Shown here one piece after another: positions 35,581 to 46,517 of a stretch of 64,000 nucleotides of DNA. This DNA comes from Bacteroides sp. 519 (lineage in GTDB: Bacteria > Bacteroidota > Bacteroidia > Bacteroidales > Bacteroidaceae), in the NCBI RefSeq assembly GCF_010500955.1, contig NZ_QVMJ01000003.1, forward strand, positions 369,542 to 433,541. The letters run 5' to 3'. Numbering within the stretch: the first letter of the stretch is position 1; every line of letters starts with the position of its first letter. The position numbers and the translations under genes are program-made. The notes beneath the pieces were generated by a model. It saw nothing but the letters and a program-made list of their open reading frames with translations. It did not search any database and had not been told where the DNA came from.

Positions 35581-36606
35581 ATGAAACAAATGATTGCATT
35601 GTTGTGTGTTGTGGTATTTTCGGCATGCAGCAACACAAAAGAAATGAAGTTCCTCCAACTCAACATCTGGCAAGAAGGAACAATGGTAGAAGGCGGTTAT
35701 GATGCCTTAGTAAACGAACTGGTAAGAGCTGATGCCGATTTTGTGATGCTCAGCGAAGTACGGAATTACAAAGGGACCCGCTTTTGCGACCGCATAATAA
35801 CATCTTTAGCCGAGAAAGGTCTTACTTACTATTCGTTTTACAGCTTCGACTCGGGCTTACTGAGTAAATATCCTATACAGGATAGTGTTACGATTTTCCC
35901 TTTAAAGGATGATCATGGAACCGTTTATAAGCTGAAAGCTGATGTTAATGGAAAAACCTTCTGTGTGTATACTACGCATCTGGATTATCAAGATTGTTCG
36001 TATTATGAAGTAAGGGGATACAGTGGCAAAACGTGGGCAAAACTACCAGAACCTGTTACGAATGTCGACACTTTGTTAGCTAGAAACGTGGCTTCACTAA
36101 GAGATGATGCCATAAAACTATTTATTGCTGACGCTAACAAGGAAGCTGCCGCAGGTAACTATGTAATTATTGGTGGAGACTTTAACGAGCCTTCTCACCT
36201 GGATTGGACAGAGGCAACCAAAGATAGTGCCGATCATCATGGGGTGGTAATTCCGTGGACTGTTACCACGCTTCTGGAAGAGAACAATTACAAAGATGCT
36301 TACCGCGTAATGTATCCCAATCCGGTTACCCATCCCGGCTACACCTACCCTGCCGATTGCAAAGGCGCACCAATCAAGCGTCTTACTTGGGCTCCCGAAT
36401 CGGACGAGCGCGAACGTATCGACTTAATTTTCTATTATCCTTCGGAGGGTATGAAGTTAAAAGATGCAGCTATTTATGGTCCAAAGGGATGCATACGTAA
36501 TAGCGAACGGGTACAAGAAACCAGTGAGGACAAGTTTATTGAACCAATTGATATCTGGCCAACCGATCATAAAGGGGTGCTTACTGTGTTTGAGGTAAGT
36601 TTTTAA
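35581..36606 (+). CDS. endonuclease/exonuclease/phosphatase-family lipoprotein
   Basis: 341 residues. The start MKQMIALLCVVVFSACSNTK is a lipoprotein signal with the lipidated Cys at 16. The rest is the EEP (DNase I-like) fold: FLQLNIWQEG, MLSEVRN, VYTTHLDY, IIGGDFNEPSHLDW and the final WPTDHKGVLTVFEV with the catalytic Asp-His. Members hydrolyse phosphodiesters, including nucleic acids, sphingomyelin and inositol phosphates. Because it is surface- or periplasm-anchored, a nutrient-scavenging or glycan-linked phosphatase role is more likely than DNA repair; the substrate is unknown. It stands alone. Confidence 0.85.
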   Translation: MKQMIALLCVVVFSACSNTKEMKFLQLNIWQEGTMVEGGYDALVNELVRADADFVMLSEVRNYKGTRFCDRIITSLAEKGLTYYSFYSFDSGLLSKYPIQDSVTIFPLKDDHGTVYKLKADVNGKTFCVYTTHLDYQDCSYYEVRGYSGKTWAKLPEPVTNVDTLLARNVASLRDDAIKLFIADANKEAAAGNYVIIGGDFNEPSHLDWTEATKDSADHHGVVIPWTVTTLLEENNYKDAYRVMYPNPVTHPGYTYPADCKGAPIKRLTWAPESDERERIDLIFYYPSEGMKLKDAAIYGPKGCIRNSERVQETSEDKFIEPIDIWPTDHKGVLTVFEVSF

Positions 36607-37153
36607 ACAGTAAGTAAGCGCTTGGTTAACCAAGCGTTTGCCCAATTAAACTACTTGGTTTATTCTAATAAAGAGTTATATTTGTGCATTAAAGTGAATT
36701 ATTCTAAAGGCCAACGGCCTTTGCTCAATAGCGTAGGGCAAAGCCCTACGTAAACGGATCATGTATTGTGACCCCAACGGGGTCAACGTAAATTGTTTAA
36801 ATGAGTTGACCCCGTTGGGGTCATAATATATAATTATCCGTTTACGTAGGGCTTTGCCCTACGCTATTGAGATGAGGCCGTTGGCCTCTTTGCGTATCAA
36901 AATATATCAGAACTCATTGTTCTTTTTTAAAAGCATTCTTCAAAAGCATCCTGCGCCGGCACAACAATATCCATTTGCCGCTTTGCGGATGTTTCCGTAC
37001 GTCGCCACAACTCTTTTATCGCTTGTTTAACTGTTTCGGAATTTAAAGAGCAATATTTCTAGCTCACCTCAGTGGTACTTTGCTACAAAAAAGGAGCCTT
37101 TTCACAAAGACCCCCTTCCCTAACAAATTATTTAATTAAAAAATCGGAAAATA
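36607..37153. other. gene-free stretch with palindrome, promoter-like site and large inverted repeat
   Basis: No gene. 36619-36636 is an 18-base perfect palindrome (CGCTTGGTTAACCAAGCG). A promoter-like pair, TTGG (36655-36658) and TATATTTG (36677-36684), points right but leads only into the inverted-repeat element at 36705-36891. The remainder to 37153 is non-coding; 36940-37060 has short frames but no recognisable protein. AAAAGG-AG-CCTTTT near 37089 is a weak hairpin downstream of asd. Confidence 0.6.
36705..36891. repeat. 187 bp inverted-repeat element, GGGCAAAGCCCTACG class
   Basis: The left half has AAAGGCCAACGGCCTTTGC, then CTCAATAGCGTAGGGCAAAG and CCCTACGTAAACGGAT. The right half returns as ATCCGTTTACGTAGGGCTTT, GCCCTACGCTATTGAG and GAGGCCGTTGGCCTCTT. 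A central hairpin TGACCCCAACGGGGTCAA faces TTGACCCCGTTGGGGTCA. Each arm is itself made of smaller palindromes, giving a strongly branched fold. No open frame is inside. Confidence 0.85.
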
Positions 37154-38161
37154 TTAAATGTTATTCTCTTTAATCAGGTATTCGGCAATTTGAACAGCAT
37201 TTAGTGCAGCGCCTTTCTTAATTTGGTCGCTAACTGTCCAGAAAGTAAGACCGTTTTCGTTTGCCAGGTCTTTACGGATACGTCCTACATACACAGGATC
37301 TTTGCCCGCAAGGAATAACGGCATCGGATATTCTTTCTCGGCTGGGTTATCCATTAACACAATACCATCGGCACTTGCGAAAGCTTCGCGTGCTTCATCA
37401 ATAGAGATAGGCTTTTCTGTTTCTACCCAGATGCTTTCAGAGTGAGCTCTTAAAGCAGGAACACGTACACAAGTTGCACTTACTTTAATATCCGAGTGCA
37501 TAATTTTACGTGTTTCGTTGAACATCTTCATCTCTTCTTTGGTATAACCATTGTCGGTGAAAACATCAACCTGTGGAATCAGGTTGTAAGCCAACTGATA
37601 AGCGAACTTCTCAACTACAACCTCTTCGCCTGCTACAACCTGACGGTATTGCTCGTGCAACTCGTCCATTGCAGCAGCACCGGCACCACTGGCAGCCTGA
37701 TAAGTAGAAACATGTACGGTTTTAATGTGCGATAGGTTTTCAATGGCTTTCAATGCTACAACTATCTGAATAGTGGTACAGTTAGGATTGGCAATCACAC
37801 CACGTGGACGATCTTTGGCATCGGCCGCATTCACTTCGGGTACTACCAAAGGCACATCGGCATCCATACGGAAAGCGCTTGAATTATCAATCATTACAGC
37901 ACCGTATTGAGTGATAGTCTTTTCGAATTCTTTCGAAGTACCGGCACCGGCAGAGGTGAATGCAATATCAATATCTTTAAAGTCGTCATTGTGTTGCAAA
38001 AGTTTGACTTCGAGCTGTTTTCCACGGAATGTATATTTAGTTCCCGCACTGCGTTTAGAACCAAACAACACTAATTCGTCCATTGGAAAATTTCTTTCCT
38101 CGAGTACGCGAAGGAACTCCTGTCCTACCGCTCCGCTTGCTCCAACAATAGCTACTTTCAT
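37154..38161 (-). CDS. asd: aspartate-semialdehyde dehydrogenase
   Basis: 335 residues. It reduces aspartyl phosphate to the semialdehyde in the lysine/threonine/methionine and diaminopimelate pathways. [20 protein letters not shown] is the NADP-binding loop, [15 protein letters not shown] carries the catalytic Cys, and [16 protein letters not shown] and [15 protein letters not shown] are conserved. It is divergent from the antiporter gene; the 207-base gap contains a hairpin and a minus-strand -7-like TATTTTTG (38286-38293). Confidence 0.96.
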   Translation of the reverse strand: MKVAIVGASGAVGQEFLRVLEERNFPMDELVLFGSKRSAGTKYTFRGKQLEVKLLQHNDDFKDIDIAFTSAGAGTSKEFEKTITQYGAVMIDNSSAFRMDADVPLVVPEVNAADAKDRPRGVIANPNCTTIQIVVALKAIENLSHIKTVHVSTYQAASGAGAAAMDELHEQYRQVVAGEEVVVEKFAYQLAYNLIPQVDVFTDNGYTKEEMKMFNETRKIMHSDIKVSATCVRVPALRAHSESIWVETEKPISIDEAREAFASADGIVLMDNPAEKEYPMPLFLAGKDPVYVGRIRKDLANENGLTFWTVSDQIKKGAALNAVQIAEYLIKENNI

Positions 38162-38162
38162 T

Positions 38163-38275
38163 TTAAGTTTTTGAGTTTATTAGTTTGTTAGTTTTTGAGT
38201 TTATAGGCTTTTTGAGTTTTTGATGCTGTATAGCAACTTACAAACTCACAAACTTAAAAACTTATAAACTCAAAT
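38163..38275. repeat. intergenic hairpin upstream of asd, AAGTTTTTGAGTTT word class
   Basis: The left arm repeats AGTTTTTGAGTTTATTAG; the right arm is ACAAACTCACAAACTTAAAA, its complement, around a loop near 38220-38240. It lies between divergent genes and so within the asd leader. The words match those between sufB and sufC. Confidence 0.8.
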
Positions 38276-38368
38276 AATTTGGCTGCAAAAATACGACATT
38301 CTGCTATATAACCACATAATAAAACGTTTTTTTTCTTACTTTTGCGTGAAATTAAATCCCGTGTGTGA

Positions 38369-40495
38369 ATGAATTGGCTTGATTTTAATCTACATTTACC
38401 TATTACCGATCCTACCTGGATTTTCCTGCTGGTTCTTCTCATTATTCTTTTTGCTCCGATATTGTTAAGCAAGCTTCGCATTCCCCATATTATTGGGATG
38501 ATTATTGCAGGAGTTTTTGTTGGCGAACATGGTTTCAACATTCTGGTACGGGATAGCAGTTTTGAACTGTTTGGTAAAGTAGGACTTTATTTTATCATGT
38601 TCCTTGCCGGACTTGAAATGGACCTTGAAGATTTTAAGAAGAACAGATCGAAAGCCTTGGTTTTCGGTATATTTACGTTTGTTGTTCCAATGATATTTGG
38701 GGTTTGGAGCTCCATGTCTGTGCTTGGTTATAATGCCACAACATCGGTATTGCTAGCCAGTATGTATGCATCGCACACGCTAATTGCCTACCCCATAGTA
38801 AGCCGTTACGGTTTATCCCGATTGCGCAGTGTGAGTATTACTGTAGGCGGTACAGCCATCACAGTAGCATTGGCCCTCTTGGTGCTTGCCATTATATCGG
38901 GCATGTATAAAGGTGAGATTACCAGCCTGTTCTGGATTTTGCTCACCGTAAAAGTTGTTGTTGTATCCTTCCTAATCATTTATTCTTTCCCTCGTATCGG
39001 TCGCTGGTTCTTCCGCAAATACGAAGACAGCATTATGCAGTTTATCTTTGTACTGGTGTTGGTATTTCTTGGTGGCGGTTTACTTGAACTGGCTGGGATG
39101 GAAGGTATACTTGGTGCTTTCCTTGTGGGCCTGGTACTTAACCGGTTGATACCTAACCTGTCGCCATTAATGAACCGGTTGGAGTTTACGGGTAACGCTT
39201 TGTTTATACCCTACTTCCTGATTGGTGTGGGAATGATTATCGACATCCGCTCTTTGTTTACAGGTGGCGAAGCTTTGAAAGTTGCCGTAGTAATGACAAT
39301 AGTTGCTACTTTTAGTAAATGGCTGGCAGCCTGGATGACACAAAAATCGTTCCGGATGGGCAAGAACGAACGTACCATGATGTTCGGACTCAGCAATGCT
39401 CAGGCAGCCGCAACATTGGCAGCCGTACTGGTTGGTAACAAGATTGAGGTTTCGCCCGGTGTTCCTTTACTGAACGATGATGTATTGAACGGAACAGTAG
39501 TAATGATTCTCTTTACCTGTATTATAAGTTCTGTTGCAACCGAAAGGGCTGCCCGGAACATGACCATCGAGGATAACATTGAAGGTGCAGACGATAAACC
39601 GAAGGAAGAAGAAAACATCCTTATCCCAATAGCCAACCCCGACACAATAGCCAACCTGATGAACATGGCTTTACTTATGAAAGAGCCTAAACGCAAATAC
39701 GGATTAACCGCACTGAGCATCATCAATGACAATAACGCTTCCGAAACCCGTTTGGCACAAGGTAAGCGTTATCTGGAACGGGCAGCTATGGTTGCTGCTG
39801 CTGCCGATGTAAATGTTCACACATTAACCCGGTATGATTTAAATGTGGCTTCAGGCATCATCCACACCATGAAAGAGTGTGCTGCATCCGAAGTAATCAT
39901 CGGTTTGCACCACAAAATAACAATCGTAGATTCATTCTTAGGAAGATTAACCGAAAACCTATTGAAAGGTACCCACAAGCAAATTATGATTGTTAAGAGT
40001 GTAATGCCTGCAAATACTTTGCGCCGGATTGTTATTGCTGTACCCCCCAAAGCCCAATACGAAGCCGGATTTATTAAATGGCTCGAAAGGCTTTGCCGAA
40101 TGGGAACACAGCTAGGTTGCCGCTTGCATTTCTTTGCACACCCGGATACAATACCCTATTTAGAAGGCTACATTGTAAAGAAACACAGGGGATTGAGAAG
40201 AGAAATGACCCCTCAGGATGAGTGGGAAGATTTAATGATGCTGGCAAGCCATATTAACTTCGACCATTTATTGGTTATTGTTAGTGCCCGCCGCGGATTC
40301 ATATCGTACGATCCGGCCTTCGAAAAACTGCCTGCCCAACTAAAATACTTTAGTAACAATAGCTTGATGGTGCTCTATCCGGATCAGTTTGGAGATCCAC
40401 AAGAGAGCCTTTCGTTCTCGGAGCCTTTGCATCATAATGAATCGCAACACTACGAGTCAGTGGGGAAATGGTTTTATAAATGGTTTAAGAAATGA
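38369..40495 (+). CDS. CPA2-type cation:proton antiporter with C-terminal USP-like domain
   Basis: 708 residues. The N-terminal ~400 residues form the Na+/H+ exchanger-type membrane domain (about 12 helices; LRIPHIIGMIIAGVFVGEHG, LYFIMFLAGLEMDLEDFKKN). The remaining ~300 residues are cytoplasmic and contain a universal-stress-protein-like segment (KYGLTALSIINDNNASETRL; VIIGLHHKITIVDSFLGRLT). The two halves suggest ion exchange gated by a cytoplasmic ligand. No TrkA-N domain is seen. TACTTTTG at 38337-38344 is a -7 element directly upstream. The stop overlaps the tcdA start by 4 bases. The ion is unknown. Confidence 0.88.
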   Translation: MNWLDFNLHLPITDPTWIFLLVLLIILFAPILLSKLRIPHIIGMIIAGVFVGEHGFNILVRDSSFELFGKVGLYFIMFLAGLEMDLEDFKKNRSKALVFGIFTFVVPMIFGVWSSMSVLGYNATTSVLLASMYASHTLIAYPIVSRYGLSRLRSVSITVGGTAITVALALLVLAIISGMYKGEITSLFWILLTVKVVVVSFLIIYSFPRIGRWFFRKYEDSIMQFIFVLVLVFLGGGLLELAGMEGILGAFLVGLVLNRLIPNLSPLMNRLEFTGNALFIPYFLIGVGMIIDIRSLFTGGEALKVAVVMTIVATFSKWLAAWMTQKSFRMGKNERTMMFGLSNAQAAATLAAVLVGNKIEVSPGVPLLNDDVLNGTVVMILFTCIISSVATERAARNMTIEDNIEGADDKPKEEENILIPIANPDTIANLMNMALLMKEPKRKYGLTALSIINDNNASETRLAQGKRYLERAAMVAAAADVNVHTLTRYDLNVASGIIHTMKECAASEVIIGLHHKITIVDSFLGRLTENLLKGTHKQIMIVKSVMPANTLRRIVIAVPPKAQYEAGFIKWLERLCRMGTQLGCRLHFFAHPDTIPYLEGYIVKKHRGLRREMTPQDEWEDLMMLASHINFDHLLVIVSARRGFISYDPAFEKLPAQLKYFSNNSLMVLYPDQFGDPQESLSFSEPLHHNESQHYESVGKWFYKWFKK

Positions 40496-41193
40496 AACAA
40501 CGAACCGAATTACTTTTCGGAAAAGATAAGATGAATCGCCTTGCTAATGCCCATGTATTGGTAGTAGGTTTGGGTGGTGTAGGAGCCTATGCTGCCGAGA
40601 TGATTTGTCGGGCAGGGGTAGGACAAATGACAATTGTTGATGCAGATACCGTTCAGCCAAGCAACATCAACAGGCAGCTGCCTGCTCTTCACTCAACTGT
40701 TGGTATGAAGAAGGCCGAGGTGCTTGCCGAACGTTTTTACGATATCAATCCGGATTTGAAGTTAACTGTACTTCCCGTTTTTCTGAAAGATGATAACATC
40801 CCCGAATTGCTCGATGCTGCAATGTACGATTTTATTGTAGATGCTATTGATACCCTCAGCCCCAAATGTTTCCTGATATACCATGCTATGAAAAGAAACA
40901 TAAAGATCATTTCGAGTATGGGGGCAGGTGCCAAAAGTGATATCACACAAATACGCTTTGCCGACATCTGGGATACTTACCATTGTGGTTTAAGCAAAGC
41001 CGTAAGAAAGCGATTGCAGAAAATGGGAATAAAGCGCAAGCTACCAGTTGTGTTCAGCACCGAACAAGCCAACCCTGATGCTGTTATTCTAACCGAGGAT
41101 GAAATGAACAAAAAATCCACTTGCGGAACAGTTAGCTATATGCCAGCAGTATTTGGATGTTATCTGGCAGAATACGTAATAAAAAAGTTATGA
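40492..41193 (+). CDS. tcdA: tRNA threonylcarbamoyladenosine dehydratase (TcdA/CsdL)
   Basis: 233 residues, E1-like ThiF fold. It cyclises the t6A37 base of tRNA to ct6A with ATP. VLVVGLGGVGAYAAEMICRA is the nucleotide-binding loop, DADTVQPSNINRQLPALH the conserved E1 motif, and the KSDITQIRFADIWDTYHCGL stretch is specific to this branch. The start overlaps the antiporter gene (ATGA). The stop codon TGA is the first three bases of the following GAGTAGTGAGT-class hairpin. Confidence 0.9.
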   Translation: MKQRTELLFGKDKMNRLANAHVLVVGLGGVGAYAAEMICRAGVGQMTIVDADTVQPSNINRQLPALHSTVGMKKAEVLAERFYDINPDLKLTVLPVFLKDDNIPELLDAAMYDFIVDAIDTLSPKCFLIYHAMKRNIKIISSMGAGAKSDITQIRFADIWDTYHCGLSKAVRKRLQKMGIKRKLPVVFSTEQANPDAVILTEDEMNKKSTCGTVSYMPAVFGCYLAEYVIKKL

Positions 41194-41318
41194 GTAGTGA
41201 GTTATGAGTTTTGAGTAGTGAGTTTTAAGTAGTGAGTAACGATGCCGCATGGTAAAACTCATAACTCATAACTCATAACTCAAAACTCATAACTCAAAAC
41301 TCATAACTCAAAACTCTA
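41191..41318. repeat. intergenic hairpin tcdA-lolD, GAGTAGTGAGT word class with ATGCCGCATGG centre
   Basis: Left arm: TGAGTAGTGAGTTATGAG and TTTTGAGTAGTGAG. Right arm: five AACTCATAACTC-type words. The centre reads TAACGATGCCGCATGGTAAA (41238-41257), the reverse complement of the centre at 7871-7889. The arm contains the tcdA stop codon and ends 5 bases before the lolD-like start. Confidence 0.9.
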
Positions 41319-41323
41319 TAAAT

Positions 41324-42004
41324 ATGATCCATTTAGAAGGAATCACCAAGAGCTTTGGTACCCTACAGGTTCTTAAAGGCATTGATCTTGACATACAAGA
41401 AAGCGAAGTAGTTAGCATTGTTGGCCCCAGTGGTGCCGGAAAAACAACCCTTCTGCAAATTATGGGTACGCTGGATAAACCGGATAATGGTAAGATAACC
41501 ATTCAGGGAACAGATATATGCCAATTAAAAGAGAAAGAATTATCAGCTTTCCGCAACAAGCACATTGGTTTTGTTTTCCAGTTCCATCAGCTATTGCCCG
41601 AGTTTACGGCACTCGAAAACATTATGATTCCCGCTTTTATTGCAGGTAAATCAGTAAAAGAGTCAACCGGTCGTGCCTTGGAGTTGCTTAAGTTTATGGG
41701 CATAGAAGACCGTGGAACTCACAAGCCCAACGAACTATCGGGTGGCGAAAAACAACGTGTTGCTGTGGCCCGCGCCCTGATAAACAATCCTTCGGTAATT
41801 CTTGCCGACGAGCCTTCGGGAAGTTTAGACACTAAGAACAAAGAAGAACTGCATCAACTGTTCTTTGATTTACGCGCACAGTTTGGCCAAACTTTTGTTA
41901 TTGTAACTCACGACGAATCACTCTCACGTATTACCGACCGTACAGTTCATATTATTGATGGGCTGATTGGAAAGGAAAAAAACTCAGTGATCGTGTATGA
42001 ATAA
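41324..42004 (+). CDS. LolD-like ABC transporter ATP-binding protein
   Basis: 226 residues. MacB/LolD-type ATPase: Walker [17 protein letters not shown]-loop [17 protein letters not shown], signature [17 protein letters not shown], Walker [21 protein letters not shown], and VTHDESL switch. In Gram-negative bacteria LolD powers release of lipoproteins from the inner membrane with LolC/E. No permease gene is adjacent here, as is common in Bacteroidota, so LolD function is by family only. Confidence 0.85.
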   Translation: MIHLEGITKSFGTLQVLKGIDLDIQESEVVSIVGPSGAGKTTLLQIMGTLDKPDNGKITIQGTDICQLKEKELSAFRNKHIGFVFQFHQLLPEFTALENIMIPAFIAGKSVKESTGRALELLKFMGIEDRGTHKPNELSGGEKQRVAVARALINNPSVILADEPSGSLDTKNKEELHQLFFDLRAQFGQTFVIVTHDESLSRITDRTVHIIDGLIGKEKNSVIVYE

Positions 42005-42224
42005 TTCAATTTAAAGCGCACCTTAAGTACACCTAAAGGGCAACCTAAAAGCACACCTAAAGGGCAACCTAAAGGTATACCTAAAGGGCAACCAAAGCCT
42101 TTATATATAAGAACGCGCAATAAACGAAAACAAAAACTAAAACAAAAACTATATAATAACTCTAGTGAGTTATTAAACACACACTCTGATGTAAAAAAAT
42201 GGAAAGATAAAATCTTGATCTGTT
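42005..42224. repeat. 12 bp tandem repeat with coding-relic appearance
   Basis: Units of the form ACCTAAAGGGCA/ACCTAAAAGCAC start at 42031, 42043, 42055, 42067, 42079 and 42091, every 12 bases. In one frame they read TPKGQPKSTPKGQPKGIPKG and the frame stays open, Lys/Arg-rich, to a stop at about 42234, yet it has no start codon. It looks like the tail of a broken replication-protein-like or other low-complexity gene; the family could not be determined. Confidence 0.55.
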
Positions 42225-42340
42225 TATCCCGGTAGGATCAAGCCTTTATCCCGGTAGGAGAAACCATTTGTCCCGGTAGGATGAAGCGTTTATCCCGGTA
42301 GGAGAAAACGTTTATCCCGGTAGGATGAAAATGATACTTA
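42225..42340. repeat. tandem array upstream of gyrB, five units of 22 bp
   Basis: TCCCGGTAGGA recurs at 42227, 42249, 42271, 42293 and 42315, exactly 22 bases apart, with alternating tails (ATCAAGCC, GAAACC, ATGAAGCG, GAAAACG). Each core has TCC/GGA ends that pair around CGGTA. The array ends about 45 bases before the gyrB -7 element TAACTTTG at 42384-42391. It could bind a regulator of gyrB or be a relic of an inserted replicon. Confidence 0.9.
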
Positions 42341-42417
42341 TAAATACTCATACCACCATAACGCTTTATCCGGAGTTTTTTATTAACTTTGCTAAGTTAT
42401 TTTAATAGGAAAAATAA

Positions 42418-44379
<1,962 letters not shown>

Positions 44380-44422
44380 TTCTTTAATTTAAAAACCAGC
44401 CTCACATCTTACAACGTGAAGG

Positions 44423-44460
44423 AACGCCGATAGAAGAGAAATCTTTTACCGGCGTTTTTC
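44423..44460 (+). terminator. intrinsic terminator after gyrB
   Basis: AACGCCG (44423-44429) pairs with CGGCGTT (44450-44456), with an inner AAGA/TCTT stem in the loop, followed by TTTTTC. It lies 44 bases after the gyrB stop. Confidence 0.85.
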
Positions 44461-44575
44461 TTGTGACAAGCCATTTGTCCACTATGCCCTATGTGATGAA
44501 TATCTTTTTTAGGCAATTGGGTATATAAATCGAAGATTTTTATCTAAGTTTGCGAGGTCATTATTAAAACCTCGA

Positions 44576-45736
44576 ATGAAAAATAAACGTAAAAGCCGGT
44601 TACTTCTACTGGCACTCTTGTTGAGTAATACACTCACTGCACAAGACGCTAATCAAGACAAGCTAAAAATTACTCCTATAGGCCGTTTTTATTACGATGG
44701 TGCAGTGTACTTCTCGGACGAAACCAAGTTAAGCAATGGCACAACCATGCCCGATGCCCGCCTGGGATTGAAAGCAAACTATGGTAAATTCAACATGAAA
44801 GTGGATATCGGATTCAGCGATAAAAAGGTAAAGCCTAAAGATATCTTCCTTGACTATCACATACAAGAAAACGCTTACTTCAGATTCGGTCATGTTGCTC
44901 CACCTTTCGGACTAGAGCCTTGGGAAACAACATCTTCCATTAAGTTTATCTGCGAGAATCCAAACACCTATCTTTTTGGTACAGACAGGTTGCTGAATAT
45001 TATGTTTTCGCACTACGGACAAAGATATGTACTGAATGGCTGTTTAATGGGCGATAGCAATGCCCTTAGCAATGATACGGAAGGACGAGATGGGTACGGT
45101 TTTCTGGCAGATGCCAAATATGTTGTGCATCAACAAGAAAAAACTCTTTTATTATTTGGTGCCAGTAGCTATATACGCACAGGAAATGCAAACGGTTATA
45201 ACGAGGAAGGTAAAGAGAATCCACGGATATTAAACTTCTCGTCGCCAATGAATACAAAAATTGAAAAAAGAAAGCCTATTGTATTCGACATTGAAGATGT
45301 TAAGTACCAGCACAGCAGTGCCATATACACCGAAGCACGATACAATAATGTATTCCTACAATCCGAAGGTTTCTTTATGAATGTAAAAAGGAAGAATGGC
45401 CTCCCCTCCTATCAGGCCAATGGATTTTATATGCAAGGTGGCATCTTATTATTTGGTGATAAAACCTACAATTTCGATTCTGTAGAGAAGAAAACCACTC
45501 GTCCACGTAAAGGGCTTGAACTGGTTGCCCGTTATTCCTACACCAACATGGATGATAATTCTGCGGGCATTAACGCAGGAAAAATGACGGATATCTCTTT
45601 TGCTTCAAATTACTATGTGAACAACCACGTATGTATTAAGCTGAATTACATTTATCAGAAGATGGGTAGTAATTGTGCATTCCTTGCAGGAGAAAATGTT
45701 AGTTCAGTGCAGGCAAGGCTACAGGTAATTTTTTAA
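44576..45736 (+). CDS. outer-membrane porin (phosphate-selective OprO/OprP-like)
   Basis: 386 residues with a signal peptide ending LLSNTLTAQ. The mature part is amphipathic beta strands (LKITPIGRFYYDGAVYFSDE; GLKANYGKFNMKVDIGFSDK; YFRFGHVAPPFGLEPWETTS) ending in an aromatic residue (VSSVQARLQVIF), as needed for outer-membrane insertion. FGHVAPPFGLE is the typical motif of the phosphate-selective porin O/P family. Ion choice is not provable. A -7-like TAAGTTTG lies at 44545-44552. It converges on the DUF3109 gene with a hairpin between. Confidence 0.82.
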   Translation: MKNKRKSRLLLLALLLSNTLTAQDANQDKLKITPIGRFYYDGAVYFSDETKLSNGTTMPDARLGLKANYGKFNMKVDIGFSDKKVKPKDIFLDYHIQENAYFRFGHVAPPFGLEPWETTSSIKFICENPNTYLFGTDRLLNIMFSHYGQRYVLNGCLMGDSNALSNDTEGRDGYGFLADAKYVVHQQEKTLLLFGASSYIRTGNANGYNEEGKENPRILNFSSPMNTKIEKRKPIVFDIEDVKYQHSSAIYTEARYNNVFLQSEGFFMNVKRKNGLPSYQANGFYMQGGILLFGDKTYNFDSVEKKTTRPRKGLELVARYSYTNMDDNSAGINAGKMTDISFASNYYVNNHVCIKLNYIYQKMGSNCAFLAGENVSSVQARLQVIF

Positions 45737-45808
45737 ATAGAGAATTGAGAATTGAAAATTAACGTGCCGCATGGTAATTTTCAATTCTCAATTCTATTTT
45801 CAATTCAA
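45737..45808. repeat. convergent-gene hairpin, AGAATTGAGAATTG word class with GCCGCATGG centre
   Basis: Left arm TAGAGAATTGAGAATTGAAA, right arm TTTCAATTCTCAATTCTA; the centre TTAACGTGCCGCATGGTAAT is the complement of the motif seen at 7871-7889. It fills the gap between two convergent genes, with both stop codons at its edges. Confidence 0.9.
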
Positions 45809-46386
45809 ATAAGGTTTTGTTCTTTTAATTCGCGAGCAACATCTTCCAGCTCATCATACCATACTTTTCCGAACTTGCGGATCAATGGCTCTTTAAGGAA
45901 CTGATAAACAGGGACTCCTTTCTCTTTACCGAGTTCGCGTGCTGCATGGCAAACACTCCACCGATGATAGTTTACGGCTCTAAAGGTTTCGTGCTTGTCT
46001 ACACGAATGGGATATAAATGGCAGGAAACGGGTTTATAGAAATCTACTTTGCCTTCGCGATAAGCTTTCTCTATGGCACAATAGCAGTATCCTTTTTCAT
46101 CGTAACAGGTAAACACGCAGTCTTCCCCCTTTACAATGGATGTTACCAAATCGCCATCCCTATCACGGTAGCATACTCCTTGCTTGTTAATAACATCTTT
46201 GGCAGCCGGCGAAAGATCGTCCCAGATAACGGCAAGGGCTTTTTCCAGTTGTTCTACTTCATCATCTTCCAGCGGTGCGCCTGCGTCGCCTTCAATGCAA
46301 CATTCGCCTTTGCAGGCATCAAGGTTGCAAATAAACTTTTCCTTGAAAACATCGAGGCTTACTACTACATCATCAATCTGTACCAC
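45805..46386 (-). CDS. DUF3109-family cysteine-rich protein
   Basis: 193 residues. The motif FICNLDACKGECCIEGDAGA near the start, then DCVFTCYDEKGYCYCAIE and PVSCHLYPIRV, give a set of at least eight Cys that could hold an Fe-S cluster or zinc, as in the related YkgJ-type families. The function of DUF3109 is unknown. Its stop overlaps the right end of the preceding hairpin, and a 99-base inverted repeat lies just upstream of its start, in the gap to gpmI. Confidence 0.88.
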   Translation of the reverse strand: MVQIDDVVVSLDVFKEKFICNLDACKGECCIEGDAGAPLEDDEVEQLEKALAVIWDDLSPAAKDVINKQGVCYRDRDGDLVTSIVKGEDCVFTCYDEKGYCYCAIEKAYREGKVDFYKPVSCHLYPIRVDKHETFRAVNYHRWSVCHAARELGKEKGVPVYQFLKEPLIRKFGKVWYDELEDVARELKEQNLI

Positions 46387-46407
46387 GGTTTCTTATTTTT
46401 TAATATT

Positions 46408-46506
46408 AGACACGGATTACACAGATTGCACGGATTTAAATACACGGATAAAATATTAATAAAATAAATCCGTGTTAGATCCATGCAATCCGCGTAATCC
46501 GTGTCT
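46408..46506. repeat. empty inverted repeat, AGACACGGATTACAC class
   Basis: The left arm AGACACGGATTACACAGATT and right arm AATCCGCGTAATCCGTGTCT face each other across 99 bases, with further pairing words inside (GCACGGATTTA, TAAATCCGTG). It is the same class as the arms of the element at 29338-29757 but holds no gene. Confidence 0.9.
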
Positions 46507-46517
46507 ATAATAAATTA

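Noticed and set aside
37080-37105. Intrinsic terminator for asd
   Set aside because: AAAAGG-AG-CCTTTT has a 2-base loop, no clear T-run on the minus strand and is too small to call.
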